In this document: positions 59,291-64,000 of the stretch, piece by piece
Layout of the letters: each line of letters begins with the position of its first letter
Position numbering within the stretch: position 1 is the stretch's first letter
Source: Solen grandis
Taxonomy: Eukaryota; Mollusca; Bivalvia; Adapedonta; Solenidae
Reading direction: 5' to 3'
Length of the DNA stretch: 64,000 nt
Assembly (NCBI GenBank): GCA_021229015.1
Contig: CM037788.1
Location: forward strand, 49,973,040 to 50,037,039
Notes under the pieces: generated by a model
Databases searched by the model: none
The model's input: only the letters and a program-made list of their open reading frames with translations
What the model was told of the DNA's origin: nothing
Made by a program: the position numbers and the translations under genes

Positions 59291-61740
59291 ACAGAAATTT
59301 CATTACATTTTTGGTTTGGACGATGCTAAGTAATGCCTTTGAGTATCAAAGCCAGGTTGGTTTTATTTTGAAGGAATTTGATAAAGTTTTTATTTCAAAT
59401 ATTTATTTTAAGTAAATGTTCAATTACAATCTAAGAATAAAAATTATTAAAGGTGTGTTTCTTTGTTTGTTACATTTCCTGGCATCAAATTGCCATATTT
59501 TTTTCAAGAATGTAGTTAATCTAAATGAAATATAGTTTGAAAGTTTGTCACATGCCCTTGCCTAATGTATAATGAAAAAATATTGTCAAACTCAATGGTT
59601 TACATAACAGTTTTCAAATTTAAACATGCTTTATGAAGTGTAAAAAAACCCATCTTAGTTCTATCTAAAATCAATATATTTTTAAGAAAGCTGCATCTGT
59701 TTAAAAAAAAGCATCCTTTCTGCGTTTTTCAATATATGTACTATGAAAAAGAACTTGCAAAAGCAGTCTCAACAGCAGTTCAGTTTTGGACCTTAATGTC
59801 ACACTTTATTTGCACTTGGCCATATAAGGTGTAATCAGTTTGGATGGTGAAATAATTAGTTTTTTTCCTGTTGTAATAAGGTTGGCAACATGATACAGAG
59901 GAGCCCTGGTACATTTGTACTTGATATGGATTTAAATATGCTAGACATTTCTTGCGTCTCCTTTGAAAATTGTATCAATTACATTGATATTTTTACTTAA
60001 AATAGATTGAAAGGAAACTGTAAAGAACTAAGTATCCCATAATGGTTAGGAATTTGTTGGAAGTGGATTTACTGCACTTAAGTTCAACACAGGAATATTT
60101 CTCTGTCCATTGAATATTAAAGAACATATTCCAAATTGACTGGGGAGTATATAATGGTCTTAAATAAGCAATATCAGGGAAAGATTTGTGTTAGACTTCC
60201 AGATACTCAGAAGATAGAGCCATGCCTTGTAAGCAAGGCATTCTGGGTTTGAACTGGTCAGAAATGCCAGGTGTTACCCTGGTTTACTTGAGAAAAGCAG
60301 TGAGGCTAAATGTAATTTGGGAGACACTGAAAAGTGGTTAGCAGTATAAAGCTGGGCAACCGGCAAGTCACTTTCAGACTTGTTTGAGCTAATATTCTCA
60401 AATATGAAAACTTCACAGGTATGATTTTCATGCTGTAACTGAAATTATGGCCTCTAAATTTAATTTAGATTGGAACAGGATGTTAGAGTCAGAGCCATAC
60501 ATTAAAAGGCATAAATCATGCATGCTTAAAACACAGCAAACACTCAAGTTAGCTCTCAAGGGATGACCGGTATGTTTGTTACTTCTTTTTATGTCAAAAG
60601 AATACTTGTGTATATTGGCATGATATTTAGCATATCTATGGATGCTGAATTAAAAGTGGAAATAAATACACCATATAGAAAGTAGTTCGCCCTCAGGGGA
60701 AGTACTAAATAATATAGGAAAATGTTGAAATTATATCCAAAACAAAGAAGAAAAAGTAATGGCTGAATAAGGCCCCTGGCCCAGTGGTAGGTAAATGACA
60801 GCAGATCCAAAGGATGTGGGTTGAACCCAGTTTCAGACACAAAGTACTGGTCCAACCTAGGAACCTTGAGAAGAATTTTATGAGTTTTAAGATATATTTT
60901 TTCCAAACTGACTTTGTGTGACCTTTGTATTGATAAATATTGCTATAAACTAATGCATTTTATGTATTGTACTGATCAGTCATTATTTAATAGTCTTCTA
61001 AAATATAAACACTTTGATATATTTTGTAGAGTTAAAGAAAACATTGTTTAGGGAAATGTCTCGGTTAGAGTAAACCTGCTAATTACACAATCATTTAAGG
61101 ATCAGTTTAGGTAGTAAGATCTGAAACAAAATTTAATGTGGCACTTAAGTAGGGTATCAATATTCAACCAGAACTGACATAAATATTTCTATCAAGGGGG
61201 CTTGAATGCTTGCATGACATTAATTGTGTGATGATTCATGCTGATGGCTGTTTCTGAAGGTTTGGTCTGTAAAAATGGAAGTGATTTGATGATCAAGATC
61301 ATAATTTGGCCATCAAAAGTATTTGTAATAATGCTGTCAACTTCTAACATAGAATTATCACTTTGAGAAGCCCAAACATGGCAATTGTGGGTTTTATTGG
61401 GTTTTATTGCATGAAGAAGTAAATTATTACAAACTGGAAGTTATGATAGATTCCTCTGATAAAAAGGAATGAAAGCTTTTTTGATTCTTTTGACTTTAAA
61501 CAGCATGATATTTACAAAAGAGCCCCTGAGATAATTCTTAGAGTACATTAAATAAAGAGATTTTTTTCTTTAATGTTATGGGTACTTGTCATTATTCTGT
61601 TTATAAAGATAATAATAGAGGGGAAAAACAACACCTTAAGGGCAGTGTATTGATGTGGTAGTTTCTTGAAGTGTATAGACATGTCACTAACAAGATATTG
61701 ATATTGTAACAACCCAATCTGAAAAGTTTTTTTTTTTATA
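59291..61740. other. Probable dynein intron
   Basis: AT-rich. Holds a tRNA-derived SINE (60769-60905) and a second tRNA-like remnant near 60200-60265 ('ttctgggtttgaactgg'). No exon recognised. Confidence 0.5.
60769..60905 (+). repeat. tRNA-derived SINE
   Basis: 'gcccctggcccagtggtagg' followed by 'gtgggttgaacccag' (B-box-like), then 'agtactggtccaaccta' and a T-rich tail. The minus-strand open frame overlapping it is not a gene. Confidence 0.6.
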
Positions 61741-61981
61741 TTAACCCTTTCCCTCATAGAGGATACCATGAAAAGACCTATGCGAACAGCATAAAACCAG
61801 ATCAGCCTGCGAGTAACTCACAGGCTGATCAGGTTTTATGCTGTTCGCTGCTCCTCAGTGGTCTGGAAATGAGGATTTTGTAATTAAATTTGGTAAGGTT
61901 TAACTGTGGTTTTCTGCAGATCAGGCTTATGTGGTACCTATTGAGTGCATCAAAATGAGTCTATATGAGGGAAAGGGTTAA
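61741..61981 (+). mobile_element. MITE family A, copy 7
   Basis: Full-length copy, TTAA at both ends; the central palindrome has one changed base ('ctcacaggctgatc'). Confidence 0.9.
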
Positions 61982-62783
61982 TGTGTCATATAAGATGACA
62001 TATTAGGCTTGGATATTTTCTAACTCTATCAGTTTTCTGGAGGTGTTGTGCATTATATGATGGTGGGACAAAATGGTGCCAGTTACAAACTATGAGAATG
62101 ATTAATCTGCTGTTCCTTATACAACATGTTTTACTGTATGTTTAATCATGGTCCGCTGACAGCCATTCATCTCAGTTTAATGGTTCACTCTTGGAATGCA
62201 GGGTTTGAATTTAAGCTTGCATACTTGCTAAGTTTGATTGGAAATTTATAAATGTGAGTTACAATGTCAGGTACTTGCTTTTTTTTTTGAGTGGAAATAG
62301 AGTAGCTAATGTTGAGTTAAAGAAATGAAAAAAGGATGTCTGGAGAGAGACAGAAAAACCCACCACTCTGCCATATGGGACACGAAACTAAAAGTACATG
62401 CTTTTTTTTCACTGTATGCTATGGTTCATAGTTTTGCACTGTGTTGTTAAAACTGACATTTGACTCTGTACAAATAAAGAACATTAAACTTTAAAATTGA
62501 AAGTTTGTTTTCATTTAGCAAGTAAAAAAAAATTTACTACTTGCTAAAAAAAGCAAGTACAAAATTTGGCTAAATTCAAACCCTGGAATGTTCAATCATG
62601 TAAATACAGATAGAACATCTTATTGATGTTAACTTCACAGTTTCTTATCAAACATATTGATGGATTATACTATTTTCACTGCACAAGAATGATTATTATC
62701 ATATCGCCCCTTCACAGGAGTGGGACGTAAATAGGAATCAGTCCATCTAGTCACTGTCCTAAACTCACATTACATTAGGAAAA
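61982..62783. other. Gene-free stretch
   Basis: AT-rich; 'tttagcaagtaaaa' / 'tttactacttgctaaa' forms a small inverted pair near 62515-62545. Nothing else seen. Confidence 0.45.
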
Positions 62784-64000
62784 GGTAGGATGCAGGGGAT
62801 ATTACATTAGGACAAGGTAGGATGCAGGGGATATAACATTAGGACAAGGTAGGATGTGGGGGATATAATATTAGGACAAGGTAGGATGCGGGAGATATAA
62901 CATTAGGACAAGGTAGGATGCGGGGGATATTACATTAGGACAAGGTAGGGTGCGGGGGATATTACATTAGGACAAGGTAGGGTGCGGGGGATATTACATT
63001 AGGACACAGTAGGATGCAGGAGATATTACATTAGGACAAGGTAGGATGCAGGGGATATTACATTAGGACAAGGTAGGATGCAGGGGATATTACATTAGGA
63101 CAAGGTAGGGTGCGGGGGATATTACATTAGGACAAGGTAGGATGCGGGGGATATTACATAAGGACAAGGTAGGGTGCGGGGATATTACATTAGGACAAGG
63201 TAGGATGCAGGGGATATTACATTAGGACAAGGTAGGGTGCGGGGGATATTACATTAGGACAAGGTAGGATGCAGGGGATTTTACATTAGGACAAGGTAGG
63301 GTGCGGGGGATATACATTAGGACAAGGTAGGATGCAGGGGATATTACATTAGGACAAGGTAGGGTGCGGGGATATTACATTAGGACAAGGTAGGGTGCGG
63401 GGGATATTACATTAGGACAAGGTAGGATGCGGGGATATTACATTAGGACAAGGTAGGGTGCGGGGGATATTACATTAGGACAAGGTAGGATGCGGGGGAC
63501 ATTACATTAGGACAAGGTAGGATGCAGGGGATATTACATTAGGACAAGGTAGGATGCGGGGGATATTACATTAGGACAAGGTAGGATGCGGGGGATATTA
63601 CATTAGGACAAGGTAGGATGCGGGGATATTACATTAGGACAAGGTAGGATGCGGGGGATATTACATTAGGACAAGTAGGATGCAGGGGACATTACATTAG
63701 GACAAGTAGGATGCGGGAATTACATTAGGACAAGTAGGATCGGGGGATATTACATAAGGACAAGGTAGGATGCGGGGGATATTACACTAGGACAAGGTAG
63801 GATGCAGGGGATATTACATTAGGACAAGGTAGGATGCAGGGGATATTACACTAGGACAAGGTAGGATGCAGGGGGATATTACATTAGGACAAGGTAGGAT
63901 GCGGGGGATATTACATTAGGACAAGGTAGGGTGCAGAGGACATTACATTAGGACAAGGTAGGATGCGGGGGAATATTACATTAGGACAAGGTAGGATGCG
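62784..64000 (+). repeat. 33-34 bp minisatellite, about 36 copies, open at window end
   Basis: Units of 'attacattaggacaaggtag' + 'gatgcgggggat', with variants 'ggtgcggg' and 'gatgcagg' and one-base length changes. The array continues to the last base, so its full size is unknown. Confidence 0.97.

Noticed and set aside
51747..64000. WD40 exons of the dynein intermediate chain
   Set aside because: Looked for the expected PEL.VASYNN and EPDG segments by eye and found none; they probably lie beyond the window.

Overview
The window is animal nuclear DNA, most likely from a bivalve mollusc. The lineage is inferred from remembered repeat styles, not from a search. Evidence: AT-rich sequence, GT-AG introns of several kilobases, a dynein intermediate chain gene, many short inverted-repeat elements, long minisatellites, and interspersed repeats bounded by 'GCTCACCTGAG' and 'GAGGGCCAT..GGCCCT' typical of bivalve assemblies. 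A run of exactly 100 N at 22669-22768 is an assembly gap. No rRNA, CRISPR, bacterial operon or autonomous transposase was recognised.

Layout. (1) About 0.3-12.2 kb, plus strand: a complete three-exon carbohydrate sulfotransferase gene (273-357, 9588-9730, 11029-12159; 452 residues). It is a type II Golgi enzyme of the HNK-1/CHST8-14 type. The first intron of 9.2 kb is full of decayed repeats. (2) About 12.2-19.8 kb: no intact gene. There is a run of frameshifted coding-like pieces at 14.6-15.5 kb and several repeats. (3) About 19.9-22.5 kb, minus strand: two related terminal exons of an unrecognised protein, at 19893-20040 and 22292-22454. They share intron phase and a core beginning FADFV and ending SWH, and each has an acidic tail. 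(4) About 22.8-34.9 kb: repeats only, including a hAT-like element with an 8-bp target duplication. (5) About 34.9-51.7 kb and probably beyond, plus strand: three internal exons of the cytoplasmic dynein 1 intermediate chain gene, with exact phase agreement. (6) 51.7-64 kb: no exon recognised. It is probably more dynein intron, ending in a minisatellite that runs off the window.

The genes do not form a functional unit: one modifies glycans in the Golgi, one is a motor subunit, one is unknown. The most unusual structures are repeats. A 37-38 bp minisatellite of about 65 units starts exactly on the dynein exon's 5' splice site and copies that donor in each unit. A 28-bp array grown from the end of a TTAA-flanked miniature transposon occurs twice. 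An 18-20 bp motif (core GTCCCAACCATAACGG) recurs six times in 2.5 kb with otherwise unrelated flanks.
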